A stretch of 64,000 nucleotides of DNA, taken from assembly GCF_002803095.1 (NCBI RefSeq), contig NZ_PGLR01000025.1, positions 1 to 64,000 on the forward strand. The letters are read 5' to 3'. Under the pieces are notes generated by a model. It was not told where the DNA came from and searched no databases. It saw nothing but the letters and a program-made list of their open reading frames with translations. Position numbers and translations under genes: made by a program. Source of the DNA: Pseudomonas sp. ZH-FAD. Its GTDB lineage: Bacteria > Pseudomonadota > Gammaproteobacteria > Pseudomonadales > Pseudomonadaceae. This document shows, in pieces, positions 35,841-44,347 of this stretch (position 1 is its first letter; each line of letters opens with the position of its first letter).

Positions 35841-37922
35841 ATGAAGCGATCTCTTGCAAGCACCGCCCTCGCCCTCGTACTCGGCTTCAGTGCCCTGCCG
35901 CTGGCGGCCAAGACCACCACAGCGACCAGTTGGGACTATCTGCAGCCGGATCGCGAGCAGGTGATCGCCAGCCTCAACGTAGTGGAGCTGCTGCGCCGCC
36001 ATCACTACAACAAGCCGCCGCTGAACGACGAACGCTCGATTCAGATCTACGACAACTACCTGAAGTTGCTCGATCCATCTCGCAGCTATTTCACTGCCGC
36101 TGACATCGCCGAATTCAATCAGTGGCGCAGCAGATTCGATGATCTGTTGAAAAGTGGCGACCTCGAGCCGGGTTTCACCATCTATCGCCGCCACCTGACC
36201 CGCATGGAAGAGCGCCTGAACTACGCGCTGGCGGAACTGGGCAAGGGCGTCGACAAGATCGACTTCACCGTCGACGAGCAGTTGCAGGTCGATCGCGAGA
36301 AAGCGCCCTGGGCCAAAGACCGCGCTGAACTCGATGAACTGTGGCGCAAGCGTGTCAAAGACGAAGTGCTGCGCCTGAAGATCGCCGGCAAGGAAACCAA
36401 GGACATCCAGGAGCTGCTGACCAAGCGCTACAAGAACCAGCTGGCGCGCCTCAAGCAGACCCGTGGCGAGGACGTGTTCCAGGCCTACATCAATGCCTTC
36501 GCCACCACCTACGACCCGCACACCACCTATCTGTCGCCGGATAACGCGGAAAACTTCGACATCAACATGAGCCTGTCGCTCGAAGGCATCGGCGCCGTCC
36601 TGCAAAGCGACAACGAGCACGTCAAGGTGGTGCGCCTGGTGCCTGCCGGCCCGGCCGAAAAGAGCAAGCAGATCGCACCGGCGGACAAGATCGTCGGCGT
36701 CGCCCAGGGCAATGATGAAATGGTCGACGTGATCGGCTGGCGCCTGGATGAAGTGGTCAAGCTGATTCGCGGTCCGAAAGGTTCCACCGTACGCCTGGAA
36801 GTGATCCCGGCCAGCAATCCGCCCAGCGACCAGACCAGCAAGGTGGTCACCATCACCCGCGAAGCGGTCAAGCTGGAAGAGCAAGCTGCCAAGAAGAAGG
36901 TCCTGGACCTCAAGCACGATGGTCGTGACTACAAGCTCGGCGTCATCGAGCTACCGGCCTTCTACCTCGATTTCAAGGCCTTCCGCGCTGGCGACCCGAA
37001 CTACAAGAGCACCACCCGTGACGTCAAACGCCTGCTCGACGAGCTGCAGGCCGAGAAGGTCGACGGCGTGGTCATCGACCTGCGCAACAACGGCGGTGGC
37101 TCGCTGCAGGAAGCCACCGAACTGACCAGCCTGTTCATCGAACAGGGCCCCACCGTGCTGGTACGCAACGCCGACGGCCGTGTCGACGTGCTCGCCGACG
37201 AGAACAAGGGCGTCTACTACACCGGCCCGCTGGCCGTGCTGGTCAACCGCCTGTCCGCCTCGGCCTCGGAGATCTTCGCCGGCGCCATGCAGGACTATCA
37301 CCGCGCGCTGATTCTCGGCGGCCAGACCTTCGGCAAGGGCACGGTGCAAACCATTCAGCCGCTCAACCATGGCGAACTGAAACTGACCCTGGCCAAGTTC
37401 TATCGTGTTTCCGGCCAGAGCACTCAGCACCAGGGCGTGATTCCCGACATCACCTACCCGGACGTGATGGACACCAAGGACATCGGCGAAAGCGCGCTGC
37501 CTGCGGCCCTGCCCTGGGACAGCATTCGCCCGGCGATCACTCCAGAACTGGACCCGATCAAGCCTTTCCTGACCGAGCTCAAGACCCGTCACGACCTGCG
37601 TACGGCCAAGGACCCGGACTTCGTCTTCACTCGCGACCGTCTGACCCTGGCCAAGAAGCTGATGGCAGAAACCACCGTCAGCCTCAACGAGCAGACCCGT
37701 CGAGCGCGCCAGGCCGAAGTCGAAGCCAAGCAACTGGCACTGGAGAACAACCGCCGCCAGGCCAAGGGCGAAGAGCCGCTCAAGGAGCTGGAGAAAGAAG
37801 ACGAGGACGCACTGCCAGTCGCCGATGAAAAGAGTACGCCGGAAGACGACGCCTACCTGGCAGAGAGCGGACGCATCCTGCTCGACTACCTGGGCCTGAA
37901 CCCCTCGCTGGCGCTGCACTGA
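35841..37922 (+). CDS. prc: Carboxy-terminal processing protease (tail-specific protease)
   Basis: A 693-residue periplasmic serine protease with a signal peptide (MKRSLASTALALVLGFSALP). An N-terminal helical domain precedes a PDZ domain (about 235-320) and the S41 catalytic core, with the Ser motif SASASEIFAG and the general-base Lys in FGKGTVQ about 25 residues later. The C-terminal helical extension (DUF3340-like) ends the protein. In P. aeruginosa Prc (AlgO) degrades truncated MucA and helps alginate control. An ATG at 35808 is an alternative start; the chosen one gives a clean signal peptide. Confidence 0.92.
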   Translation: MKRSLASTALALVLGFSALPLAAKTTTATSWDYLQPDREQVIASLNVVELLRRHHYNKPPLNDERSIQIYDNYLKLLDPSRSYFTAADIAEFNQWRSRFDDLLKSGDLEPGFTIYRRHLTRMEERLNYALAELGKGVDKIDFTVDEQLQVDREKAPWAKDRAELDELWRKRVKDEVLRLKIAGKETKDIQELLTKRYKNQLARLKQTRGEDVFQAYINAFATTYDPHTTYLSPDNAENFDINMSLSLEGIGAVLQSDNEHVKVVRLVPAGPAEKSKQIAPADKIVGVAQGNDEMVDVIGWRLDEVVKLIRGPKGSTVRLEVIPASNPPSDQTSKVVTITREAVKLEEQAAKKKVLDLKHDGRDYKLGVIELPAFYLDFKAFRAGDPNYKSTTRDVKRLLDELQAEKVDGVVIDLRNNGGGSLQEATELTSLFIEQGPTVLVRNADGRVDVLADENKGVYYTGPLAVLVNRLSASASEIFAGAMQDYHRALILGGQTFGKGTVQTIQPLNHGELKLTLAKFYRVSGQSTQHQGVIPDITYPDVMDTKDIGESALPAALPWDSIRPAITPELDPIKPFLTELKTRHDLRTAKDPDFVFTRDRLTLAKKLMAETTVSLNEQTRRARQAEVEAKQLALENNRRQAKGEEPLKELEKEDEDALPVADEKSTPEDDAYLAESGRILLDYLGLNPSLALH

Positions 37923-37970
37923 GACGACTCATCGAGCGTCATCAAATCGTCATCGAACTGTCGTGAAATA

Positions 37971-37998
37971 AAGGGCCGGCCATAAGCCGGCCCTTTCG
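37971..37998 (+). terminator. Terminator of prc
   Basis: AGGGCCGGC-CATAA-GCCGGCCCT with a short TTTCGTTT tail; nine perfect pairs directly before the EAL gene. Confidence 0.75.
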
Positions 37999-38020
37999 TT
38001 TCCGGCAGATCGAGAACACC

Positions 38021-39775
38021 ATGACCGTCACCGAGCAGTTGAGCGCGCTGGGCAACATCCTCGCTCACGGCGACCTCAGTAGCCTGTTCCAACCTATCGT
38101 CTCGCTGTCCGAACAGCGCATTCTCGGCTATGAGGCCCTGACCCGTGGCCCCTCCAACAGCCCACTGCATTCGCCACTGACGTTGTTCGCCGTCGCTCGT
38201 CATGCAGGGCGCCTGAGCGAGCTGGAAATGGCTTGCCGCAAGAGCGCCTGCAGAGGCTTCAGCGCCCAGGGCCTGGACGGCAAGCTGTTTCTCAACGTCT
38301 CGCCGGAGTCGCTGCTCGACCCCAGCCATCAACCAGGGCGTACCCTGAAATTGCTGCAGGCTTTCGGTATTCCACCGAGCCAGGTGGTGATCGAACTCAC
38401 CGAGCAGTCTCCCACCGAAGACTTCGCCCTGCTCGACAACGCCCTGCACCACTACCGCGCCATGGGTTTTTCCATCGCCCTGGATGACCTCGGCGCCGGC
38501 TACTCCAGCTTGCGCCTGTGGTCGGAGCTGCGCCCGGACTACGTGAAGATCGACCGCCACTTCATCGATGGCATTCATCAAGATGCAGTGAAGCGTGAGT
38601 TCGTCGGTTCGATCCTGAAGATGGCCGAGGCCTCGCGCGCTCAAGTGATCGCCGAGGGTATCGAACTGCCCGAAGAGCTGGCCGTACTGGCAGAGATGGG
38701 TGTCGACCTGGTGCAGGGCTACCTGCTCAGCAGGCCGCAGGAAAAGCCGCCACGCGATGCCCGGCAGCTGCTGCCCCAGGTCCTGAGCAATCAGGTCAGC
38801 CTCAGTGAGGACAGCCATGACCTCAGCGCCCTGCTCAACGACCAGCCGGCGGTCGATCAGCACACGGCCATCGCTGAAGTGCTGGACGTATTTCGCGCCC
38901 AGGCCAACCTGAACTCCCTGGCCGTACTGGACACGCAGCGCCAACCGGTCGGGATCGTCCACCGTCACTCGCTGTCCGAAGCGCTGCTCAAGCCCTTCGC
39001 CACCGATCTGTTCGCGCGCAAACCTATAAGTCGCCTGATGAGCCAGGACTTTCTCGCCGTGGAACTGACGCAGTCCCTGCAGAAGGTCAGCCGCCTGCTC
39101 ACCAGCCGCGCGCGCCAGCGTATCGAGGAAGACTTCATCATCATCCAGAACGGTCGCTACCTGGGCCTGGGCCGGGTCATCGACGTGCTCAAGCTGATCA
39201 CCGAACAGAAGCTGCAGCAGGCCCGACACGCCAATCCGCTTACGCTGTTGCCGGGTAACGTACCTATCCAGCAATGCCTTGGCCGCCTGCTGCAGCAGCA
39301 ACGCGAAGCTGCGGTGTGCTACGTGGATCTCGACAGCTTCAAACCCTTCAACGACCTCTATGGCTATGCCAAGGGCGACGAGGTGCTGCTGTGCCTGGCG
39401 CAATGCCTGAATGACCGGGTCGATCCAGCCCGCGACTTCGTCGGGCATATCGGCGGTGACGACTTCATGCTGGTGCTCGGCTCGCCAGACTGGCGCGAAA
39501 AGCTCGGCAAGCTGATCGAGGATTTCCAGAATCAGTGCCGACGCTTTTACCGCGATGAGCATCTTCAGGCCGGCTGCTTCATTGCCCACAACCGCCACGG
39601 CCAGCGCCAGGAATATGCGCTGCTGTCACTGTCTATCGGCGTGGTGCACGTAAAAGAGGAAGATTGCGCCCAGCTCGATGCCTCGCGCCTGGCAGAACTG
39701 GCCTCCGAGGCCAAGCGTCAGGCCAAGGCCGTGCCTGGCTACAGCCTGCATATTCTGCAAGGCTCAACGGCCTGA
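38021..39775 (+). CDS. EAL - CBS pair - GGDEF-like cyclic-di-GMP protein
   Basis: A 584-residue cytoplasmic protein. The EAL phosphodiesterase domain (about 10-250) keeps E38 in GYEAL, the Asn in NVSPES, ELTEQS, the DD of LDDLGAGYSS, the Lys of KIDRHF and the Glu of AEGIEL, so it should cleave c-di-GMP. A CBS pair (about 275-400), likely a nucleotide sensor, follows. The C-terminal GGDEF domain has GGDDF at 478-482 rather than GGDEF and may be weak or regulatory. I recall the same gene beside prc in P. aeruginosa (PA3258). Confidence 0.9.
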   Translation: MTVTEQLSALGNILAHGDLSSLFQPIVSLSEQRILGYEALTRGPSNSPLHSPLTLFAVARHAGRLSELEMACRKSACRGFSAQGLDGKLFLNVSPESLLDPSHQPGRTLKLLQAFGIPPSQVVIELTEQSPTEDFALLDNALHHYRAMGFSIALDDLGAGYSSLRLWSELRPDYVKIDRHFIDGIHQDAVKREFVGSILKMAEASRAQVIAEGIELPEELAVLAEMGVDLVQGYLLSRPQEKPPRDARQLLPQVLSNQVSLSEDSHDLSALLNDQPAVDQHTAIAEVLDVFRAQANLNSLAVLDTQRQPVGIVHRHSLSEALLKPFATDLFARKPISRLMSQDFLAVELTQSLQKVSRLLTSRARQRIEEDFIIIQNGRYLGLGRVIDVLKLITEQKLQQARHANPLTLLPGNVPIQQCLGRLLQQQREAAVCYVDLDSFKPFNDLYGYAKGDEVLLCLAQCLNDRVDPARDFVGHIGGDDFMLVLGSPDWREKLGKLIEDFQNQCRRFYRDEHLQAGCFIAHNRHGQRQEYALLSLSIGVVHVKEEDCAQLDASRLAELASEAKRQAKAVPGYSLHILQGSTA

Positions 39776-40249
39776 GCGCGTAGCCTCGTCTGCCATGGCG
39801 GCATAACGCTCGGCGACTTGCAGGTCTGCGTCCATCCCGGGAGCACCGTCGCGATAGAGCTGGCTCAGACGACTGGCAGCCAGAGGATGGCCGGCAGCCA
39901 ACGCCATTTCCCACCAACCTACTGCTTGCGAGGCATCCGGCGCCTGCCGGGTATCGCCCTGCAGGGCCTGCACGCCTAACTGATAGGCGGCCTTGCCGTC
40001 ACCGCCATTGGCGGCCAGGCGCAACAACCTCAGCCCTTCCTCACGCGCACCCAGGCCCTGCCCCCTGAACAGCAGAATATGGCCGTAAAAGCTCTGTGCC
40101 GTGCGATCGCCGAGATTGGCCATACGCCCGTATTGGCCCTGCATCCATTGCCATACACGTGGCTGACGCAGAGCCGCAGGCCAGTGAAACAGGCGCCGGG
40201 CCAACCAGTAGCCCAGGCGTGCGCGCACCTGCCAGAGCAACCTAGACAT
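39764..40249 (-). CDS. Sel1-repeat protein
   Basis: A 161-residue protein with two or three Sel1-like repeats (GDRTAQSFYGHILLFRGQG, GDGKAAYQLGVQALQGD, GHPLAASRLSQLYRDGA). No signal peptide. The ATG at 40249 lies eight bases inside the end of the upstream gene, so the two are coupled. It overlaps the end of the EAL gene by 12 bases tail to tail. Function unknown; probably a protein-contact scaffold. Confidence 0.75.
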   Translation of the reverse strand: MSRLLWQVRARLGYWLARRLFHWPAALRQPRVWQWMQGQYGRMANLGDRTAQSFYGHILLFRGQGLGAREEGLRLLRLAANGGDGKAAYQLGVQALQGDTRQAPDASQAVGWWEMALAAGHPLAASRLSQLYRDGAPGMDADLQVAERYAAMADEATRSGR

Positions 40250-40607
40250 CGGCGGGGTAGTCGAACTCGAACACCCTGACCACCTCGGCAGCGTGCCAGG
40301 ATGCAGCTGCCACACCATCGGAAGCGCCACTGAAGCGTCCCAGGCTCGTCACGCAGTCGAAGAATCCGGTACGTGGCAGGCGACTGGCGCCCTGGCTGAT
40401 CACCAGAGCACTGCGCAGCGGTCGCTCGGCGCGAGCATCCAGCGCCGCCAGATGCTCCAATGCAGCGGTCAGCGTCTGCATGGCCGGAGTGGGTAGATCG
40501 AGACGTTCGATCAGCGCGCGGTAGGTCAATAGATGACGCTGACGGCGAGCCTCGTCCAGTTCCGCCAGTAGTGCCTGCCAGTGTTGGCGACTGATACGCA
40601 CGCTCAA
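40242..40607 (-). CDS. Conserved hypothetical protein in a small three-gene unit
   Basis: A 121-residue soluble protein starting MSVRISRQHWQALLAELDEA; the first 60 residues look helical (RRQRHLLTYRALIERLDLP) and the rest mixed, ending VVRVFEFDYPADV. No family recognised. It overlaps the XRE-type gene upstream by four bases and the Sel1 gene downstream by eight, which indicates one transcript. Confidence 0.7.
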   Translation of the reverse strand: MSVRISRQHWQALLAELDEARRQRHLLTYRALIERLDLPTPAMQTLTAALEHLAALDARAERPLRSALVISQGASRLPRTGFFDCVTSLGRFSGASDGVAAASWHAAEVVRVFEFDYPADV

Positions 40608-40927
40608 GACCAGCCCTCCAGCCCCAGTTCCCAGGCCAGCGAACGCAGAATGGCAGCGTCGGGTTGACGTTCGCCACTTTCGATCATGGCTAGATAATGA
40701 GGGCTGATGCCGACGCTGCGAGCCAGCGCTTCCGGGCTCAGGCCCTTGGCTTCGCGTAACGTTTGCAATTGCGCGAGAGGCGCGCGATTGGCTGTAGGCG
40801 TTGGCGAAGGCGCAACGGCCGCGGCAACGTCCTGGCGACCCGCTGCTTGCAACAAGGCCTGATAATCGGCCCAGGGCAGCACCGCGTATTCCGGCTCGCC
40901 GTCACGGGCAATGATTTGCACACTCAT
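40604..40927 (-). CDS. XRE-family helix-turn-helix protein
   Basis: A 107-residue DNA-binding protein. The C-terminal XRE-type helix-turn-helix reads LQTLREAKGLSPEALARSVG and ISPHYLAMIESGERQPDAA. The first 45 residues (MSVQIIARDGEPEYAVLPWA) resemble the antitoxin-like domain seen in some HTH antitoxins, but no toxin partner is recognisable. ACGGAGAG precedes the ATG at 40927. First gene of the three-gene unit. Confidence 0.8.
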   Translation of the reverse strand: MSVQIIARDGEPEYAVLPWADYQALLQAAGRQDVAAAVAPSPTPTANRAPLAQLQTLREAKGLSPEALARSVGISPHYLAMIESGERQPDAAILRSLAWELGLEGWS

Positions 40928-41068
40928 GAGTCTCTCCGTTGGAAAGCAGGGCCGACAGCCTCGACCCCTTCCTTGCATGCGGCCATCTTAACAGGCGTCT
41001 GCCGCCTGGGGCGTGATCCATGCTGCCAAGGTAGCAAGATGCGATGCTCGCCCTGGCCCAACAAATCA

Positions 41069-41512
41069 TCAGGAGTGCAACGGATCGACCCGCTCCGCTG
41101 TCGGCAGGTGCTCGATGAGCGCCAAACGTTCCGGGCTTTGTTTGTCGCGCCAAGCCCTGAAGGCTTCGAGCTCGCCATGCCAGGTGCGCATTACCCAGGC
41201 CAGCACGGCCAGGTCATCGACGAAACCGACCCCGACCAGCCAGTCGGGAATGGCATCGAAGGGGGTAATGAAGTACAGCAGCGCAGCCACCACCATCAAC
41301 AGCGCCTGACTGCTGATCTGCCGGTACTCTCCCTTGAACCAGGCCAGACTGAGTGCACGCAGCAGTTGCAGGTCCTCTTTGAGAGCGGCGAAGCGTTGGC
41401 CTTGTGGTGTGCGCTTGTCAGCCAGTGCGCGGAGCAACTCCGGCAACCGGCCTTCACGCAGGAAACGGGCAGCCAGCGGCAGGTAACGCGTCAGTTTCCA
41501 CGGTGTTTTCAT
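41069..41512 (-). CDS. YkvA family (DUF1232) membrane protein
   Basis: A 147-residue protein whose core is the DUF1232 signature: ALLMVVAALLYFITPFDAIP followed by DWLVGVGFVDDLAVLAWVMR. One or two membrane segments fall in this core (about 88-125). Function of the family is not established. Isolated gene with convergent or gene-free flanks. Confidence 0.8.
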   Translation of the reverse strand: MKTPWKLTRYLPLAARFLREGRLPELLRALADKRTPQGQRFAALKEDLQLLRALSLAWFKGEYRQISSQALLMVVAALLYFITPFDAIPDWLVGVGFVDDLAVLAWVMRTWHGELEAFRAWRDKQSPERLALIEHLPTAERVDPLHS

Positions 41513-41803
41513 GCGGCCTCCTCGGCAAGCCAGGCAGTATCAGGGCTTGCCTCGCTTATCCACCGAAGCTGTGGATAAATCTGTGCAAAGTCTTTCGACA
41601 AGCTTATCAAAGCCCCGTGGCATGGGGCCTGGGCTTAGATCGGATATTTTTTATACAGCATATAAAATCCATGAAAATCAACAAGTTGCTGATTGACACG
41701 AGCGCGACTCAGTTGTAGCGCAGACTTGTTAGGAATGTTTCCCATGATGTGCATAAGCGTAACACCCTGACCTCCACATCCTTGCTTACACCCCCCAGAA
41801 ACG
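41513..41803. other. Gene-free stretch with paired DnaA-box-like words
   Basis: TTATCCACC (41556-41564) and TGTGGATAA (41570-41578) form an inverted pair of DnaA-box-like 9-mers. AT-rich DNA follows (41640-41700). Open frames across this stretch have no coding character. No RNA gene recognised. Confidence 0.35.
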
Positions 41804-41831
41804 ACAACGCCCCGTCAAGACGGGGCGTTGT
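41804..41831 (-). terminator. Terminator of fklB
   Basis: ACAACGCCCCGTC faces GACGGGGCGTTGT with almost no loop, 13 perfect pairs, 17 bases after the fklB stop on the minus strand, followed by CGTTTC. Confidence 0.7.
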
Positions 41832-41847
41832 AAACGGGTACCGAGTG

Positions 41848-42564
41848 TTACTGCTCGGTCGGCTCGGCTGCCTGATCCTTGATGCCGATCAGTTCCAGAT
41901 CGAACACCAGTACCGAATTGGCCGGAATGGCCGGGGATGGGCTCTGCTCGCCGTAAGCCAGCTCGCTGGGGATGTACAGCTTGTACTTCTCACCGACGTG
42001 CATCAGTTGCAGGCCTTCGACCCAACCCGGGATCACGCCGCCAACCGGCAGATCGATGGGGCTACCGCGAGCGACGGAGCTGTCGAATACGCTGCCATCG
42101 GTCAGTTTGCCTTCGTAGTGAACGGTCACTACGTCGCTCTCCTTCGGCTGTTCGCCGTCGGTTTTCTTGATCACTTCGTACTGCAGGCCAGAAGCGGTGG
42201 TGACCACGCCTTCGCGCTTGCCGTTCTCTTCAAGGAATTTCTTGCCGGCTTCAGCGGCTTCCTTGTTCAGCGCAGTCATGCGCTCTTCAGCACGGTTCTG
42301 CAGGAAGGAGAAAGCCTCGATCATGTCTTCGTCCTTGATGCGCGGCTCCTTCTTCGCCAGCGCGTCCTCGATACCCTGAGCGACGGCCTTGGAATCCAGG
42401 TCATCCATGCCTTCCTCGGACAGACTACGACCCATGTTCAGGCCAATGCCGTAGGAGGCTTTCTGCGCCGGGCTCTTGAGTTCGACTTCGCTGGTTTGCG
42501 AATCGCAACCGGCAAGCACCAGGCCCACCAGGGCAACCGCTGCCGCCAAACGATGCTGTTTCAT
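41848..42564 (-). CDS. fklB: FKBP-type peptidyl-prolyl isomerase lipoprotein
   Basis: A 238-residue envelope isomerase. The start MKQHRLAAAVALVGLVLAGC gives a lipobox LAGC. The N-terminal dimerisation domain of FkpA/FklB (KASYGIGLNMGRSLSEEG) is followed by the FKBP domain (SDVVTVHYEGKLTDGSVFDS, GWVEGLQLMHVGEKYKLYIP). It helps fold envelope proteins. The ATG at 42564 follows AAGGA. Confidence 0.9.
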   Translation of the reverse strand: MKQHRLAAAVALVGLVLAGCDSQTSEVELKSPAQKASYGIGLNMGRSLSEEGMDDLDSKAVAQGIEDALAKKEPRIKDEDMIEAFSFLQNRAEERMTALNKEAAEAGKKFLEENGKREGVVTTASGLQYEVIKKTDGEQPKESDVVTVHYEGKLTDGSVFDSSVARGSPIDLPVGGVIPGWVEGLQLMHVGEKYKLYIPSELAYGEQSPSPAIPANSVLVFDLELIGIKDQAAEPTEQ

Positions 42565-42751
42565 GCTTGTTCCTTGTAGATGCGCCCGAAGGCCGTCGAG
42601 TGAAAGCGCGAGCTTAGCAGTACGCCGCAATCACTGGCTACGGCATAGGAGCCGAGCAATGCGCATAAGTTCAAGCGGACAAAGGATTTTTTCGAAGATT
42701 TCAGCGTATGCCGAAGAGTTGTCACAGGAGGGGATGAAGCGAGGAGAAGAA

Positions 42752-42828
42752 TGGCGCAGCGGACGGGACTCGAACCCGCGACCCCCGGCGTGACAGGCCG
42801 GTATTCTAACCGACTGAACTACCGCTGC
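42752..42828 (-). tRNA. tRNA-Asp (anticodon GTC), CCA encoded
   Basis: 77 nt on the minus strand. Acceptor arms GCAGCGG and CCGCTGC pair perfectly, discriminator G, then encoded CCA. The anticodon loop is CTGTCAC; the T-arm is GCGGGTTCGAGTCCCGT. Transcribed after tRNA-Val, 15 bases apart, probably as one precursor. Confidence 0.97.
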
Positions 42829-42843
42829 GCGTAACTGCGAGAT

Positions 42844-42919
42844 TGGTGGGTGATGACGGGATCGAACCGCCGACCCTCTGCTTGTAAGGCAGATGCTCTC
42901 CCGGCTGAGCTAATCACCC
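42844..42919 (-). tRNA. tRNA-Val (anticodon TAC), CCA encoded
   Basis: 76 nt on the minus strand. Acceptor arms GGGTGAT and ATCACCC pair, discriminator A, encoded CCA. Anticodon loop CTTACAA; T-arm GGCGGTTCGATCCCGTC. First gene of the tRNA pair. Confidence 0.97.
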
Positions 42920-42940
42920 TTCACTCTCGAAGTGGGGCGC

Positions 42941-42969
42941 ATTCTAGAGAGCGATCCTGACCTTGGCAA
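42941..42969 (-). promoter_or_regulatory. Promoter of the tRNA-Val/tRNA-Asp unit
   Basis: TTGCCA (42969-42964) and TAGAAT (42946-42941) with a 17-base spacer, followed by a GC-rich discriminator (GCGCCCC) as in stringently controlled stable-RNA promoters. The remainder of 42970-43223 is leader DNA before rdgC, with no other structure seen. Confidence 0.75.
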
Positions 42970-43223
42970 GCCCTCTTCGCAAAAAATTTTATCGCCGCAG
43001 CAAGAACTTAGGCGATGCCAGCGAATTTCCTCAGCGACTCGTTGTCAGGGTTGGCCTGAGCACGCCAGCGGAGAATAATGCGCGCTCTGTGCCGGCGGAG
43101 CGATCATGATCCTGTTGATGGCCCGCCACCTTCATCCGTCGCTGCGCGCCGGCTTTCCCGAATGGGAGAGCCCAAGGACGGCGCCAACTTGCGACCTCAT
43201 CATCAATGGAGAATCACCCGCTC

Positions 43224-44144
43224 ATGTGGTTTCGTAACCTGCTGGTCTACCGCCTCACCCAGGACATCCCTTTCGACGCCGAAGCACTGGAGACCGCACT
43301 GGCCAGCAAGCCGGCACGTCCCTGCGCCAGCCAGGAGCTGACCACCTACGGTTTCACCGCCCCCTTCGGCAAAGGCGCCGATGCTCCGCTGGTGCATGTC
43401 AGCGGTGATTTCCTGCTGATCGGCGCACGCAAGGAAGAGCGCATCCTGCCCGGTTCGGTGGTGCGCGACGCGCTGAAAGAGAAGGTCGACGAAATCGAAA
43501 ACATGCAGATGCGCAAGGTGTACAAGAAAGAGCGCGACCAGATCAAAGATGAGATCGTCCAGGCGTTCCTGCCACGCGCCTTCATCCGCAAATCCGGCAC
43601 CTTCGCCGCCATCGCGCCGAAACAGGGCCTGATCCTGGTCGACAGCGCCAGCGCCAAGAAGGCCGAAGACCTGCTCTCAACCCTGCGTGAAGCCATCGGC
43701 TCGCTGCCGGTGCGCCCGCTGTCGGTGAAGATCGCGCCGACCGCCACCCTCACCGACTGGTTGAAGAACCAGAGCGCTGCCGAAGGCTTCTTCGTCCTCG
43801 ACGAGTGCGAGCTGCGTGACACCCACGAGGATGGCGGCGTGGTGCGCTGCAAGCGCCAGGATCTGACCAGCGAGGAAATCCAGCTGCACCTGTCCACCGG
43901 CAAGCAGGTCACCCAACTGTCGCTGGCCTGGCAGGACAAGCTGTCGTTCGTGCTGGATGACAAGCTGACCATCAAGCGCCTGCGCTTCGAAGACGTGCTG
44001 CAGGAGCAGGCCGAACAGGACGGTGGTGACGACGCCCTGGCCCAGCAGGACGCCAGCTTCATCCTGATGATGATGACCCTGGTGGAGTTTCTGCCGGAAC
44101 TGTTCACCGCACTTGGCGGCGAAGAGATTCCGCAGGGCATCTGA
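43224..44144 (+). CDS. rdgC: Recombination-associated protein RdgC
   Basis: A 306-residue ring-forming DNA-binding protein that limits RecA action. Family start MWFRNLLVYRLTQDIPFDAE and the ERILPGSVVRDALKEKVDEI segment are clear. The ATG at 43224 follows GGAGAA, and the alternative start six codons earlier is unlikely. Neighbour order fklB - tRNAs - rdgC matches what I recall from P. aeruginosa. Confidence 0.94.
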   Translation: MWFRNLLVYRLTQDIPFDAEALETALASKPARPCASQELTTYGFTAPFGKGADAPLVHVSGDFLLIGARKEERILPGSVVRDALKEKVDEIENMQMRKVYKKERDQIKDEIVQAFLPRAFIRKSGTFAAIAPKQGLILVDSASAKKAEDLLSTLREAIGSLPVRPLSVKIAPTATLTDWLKNQSAAEGFFVLDECELRDTHEDGGVVRCKRQDLTSEEIQLHLSTGKQVTQLSLAWQDKLSFVLDDKLTIKRLRFEDVLQEQAEQDGGDDALAQQDASFILMMMTLVEFLPELFTALGGEEIPQGI

Positions 44145-44209
44145 AGCGAGAGGCAGCCTGAACAGGTAAGAGCGGCGCCCCGCCACGAATCAGGGCGGGG
44201 CACGCTTGG

Positions 44210-44240
44210 ATGAAGCTTCGCCCCGAGGCGGGGCTCCTAC
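44210..44240. repeat. GGCTCCTAC REP-type fragment
   Basis: GCTTCGCCCCGAGGCGGGGC then TCCTAC, nearly the same as the right arm of the element at 14370-14438. It belongs to the repeat cluster between rdgC and edd. Confidence 0.55.
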
Positions 44241-44276
44241 GAAGAGCGGCTTTGCAGGTTTTGCGGCGCCTGGCGA

Positions 44277-44336
44277 GTAGCCCGGATGCAATCCGGGACC
44301 ATTGCAGCAGCGATTCCCGGATTTCATCCGGGCTAC
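44277..44336. repeat. 60-bp GTAGCCCGGATGCAATCCGG inverted repeat, copy 2
   Basis: GTAGCCCGGATGCAATCCGG on the left, CCCGGATTTCATCCGGGCTAC on the right (shown to 20 bases plus C); spacer of about 19 bases. One base differs from copy 1 in the right arm (TTTC for TTGC). Confidence 0.75.
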
Positions 44337-44347
44337 TTGTGTAGACC

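Noticed and set aside
40242..40927. Toxin-antitoxin pair
   Set aside because: Only the HTH protein looks antitoxin-like; no known toxin fold, and the same small genes appear to be core synteny near prc and fklB.
41404..41718. Open frame between the YkvA gene and fklB
   Set aside because: It starts antisense to the YkvA gene and runs into AT-rich DNA with no ribosome site or family resemblance.
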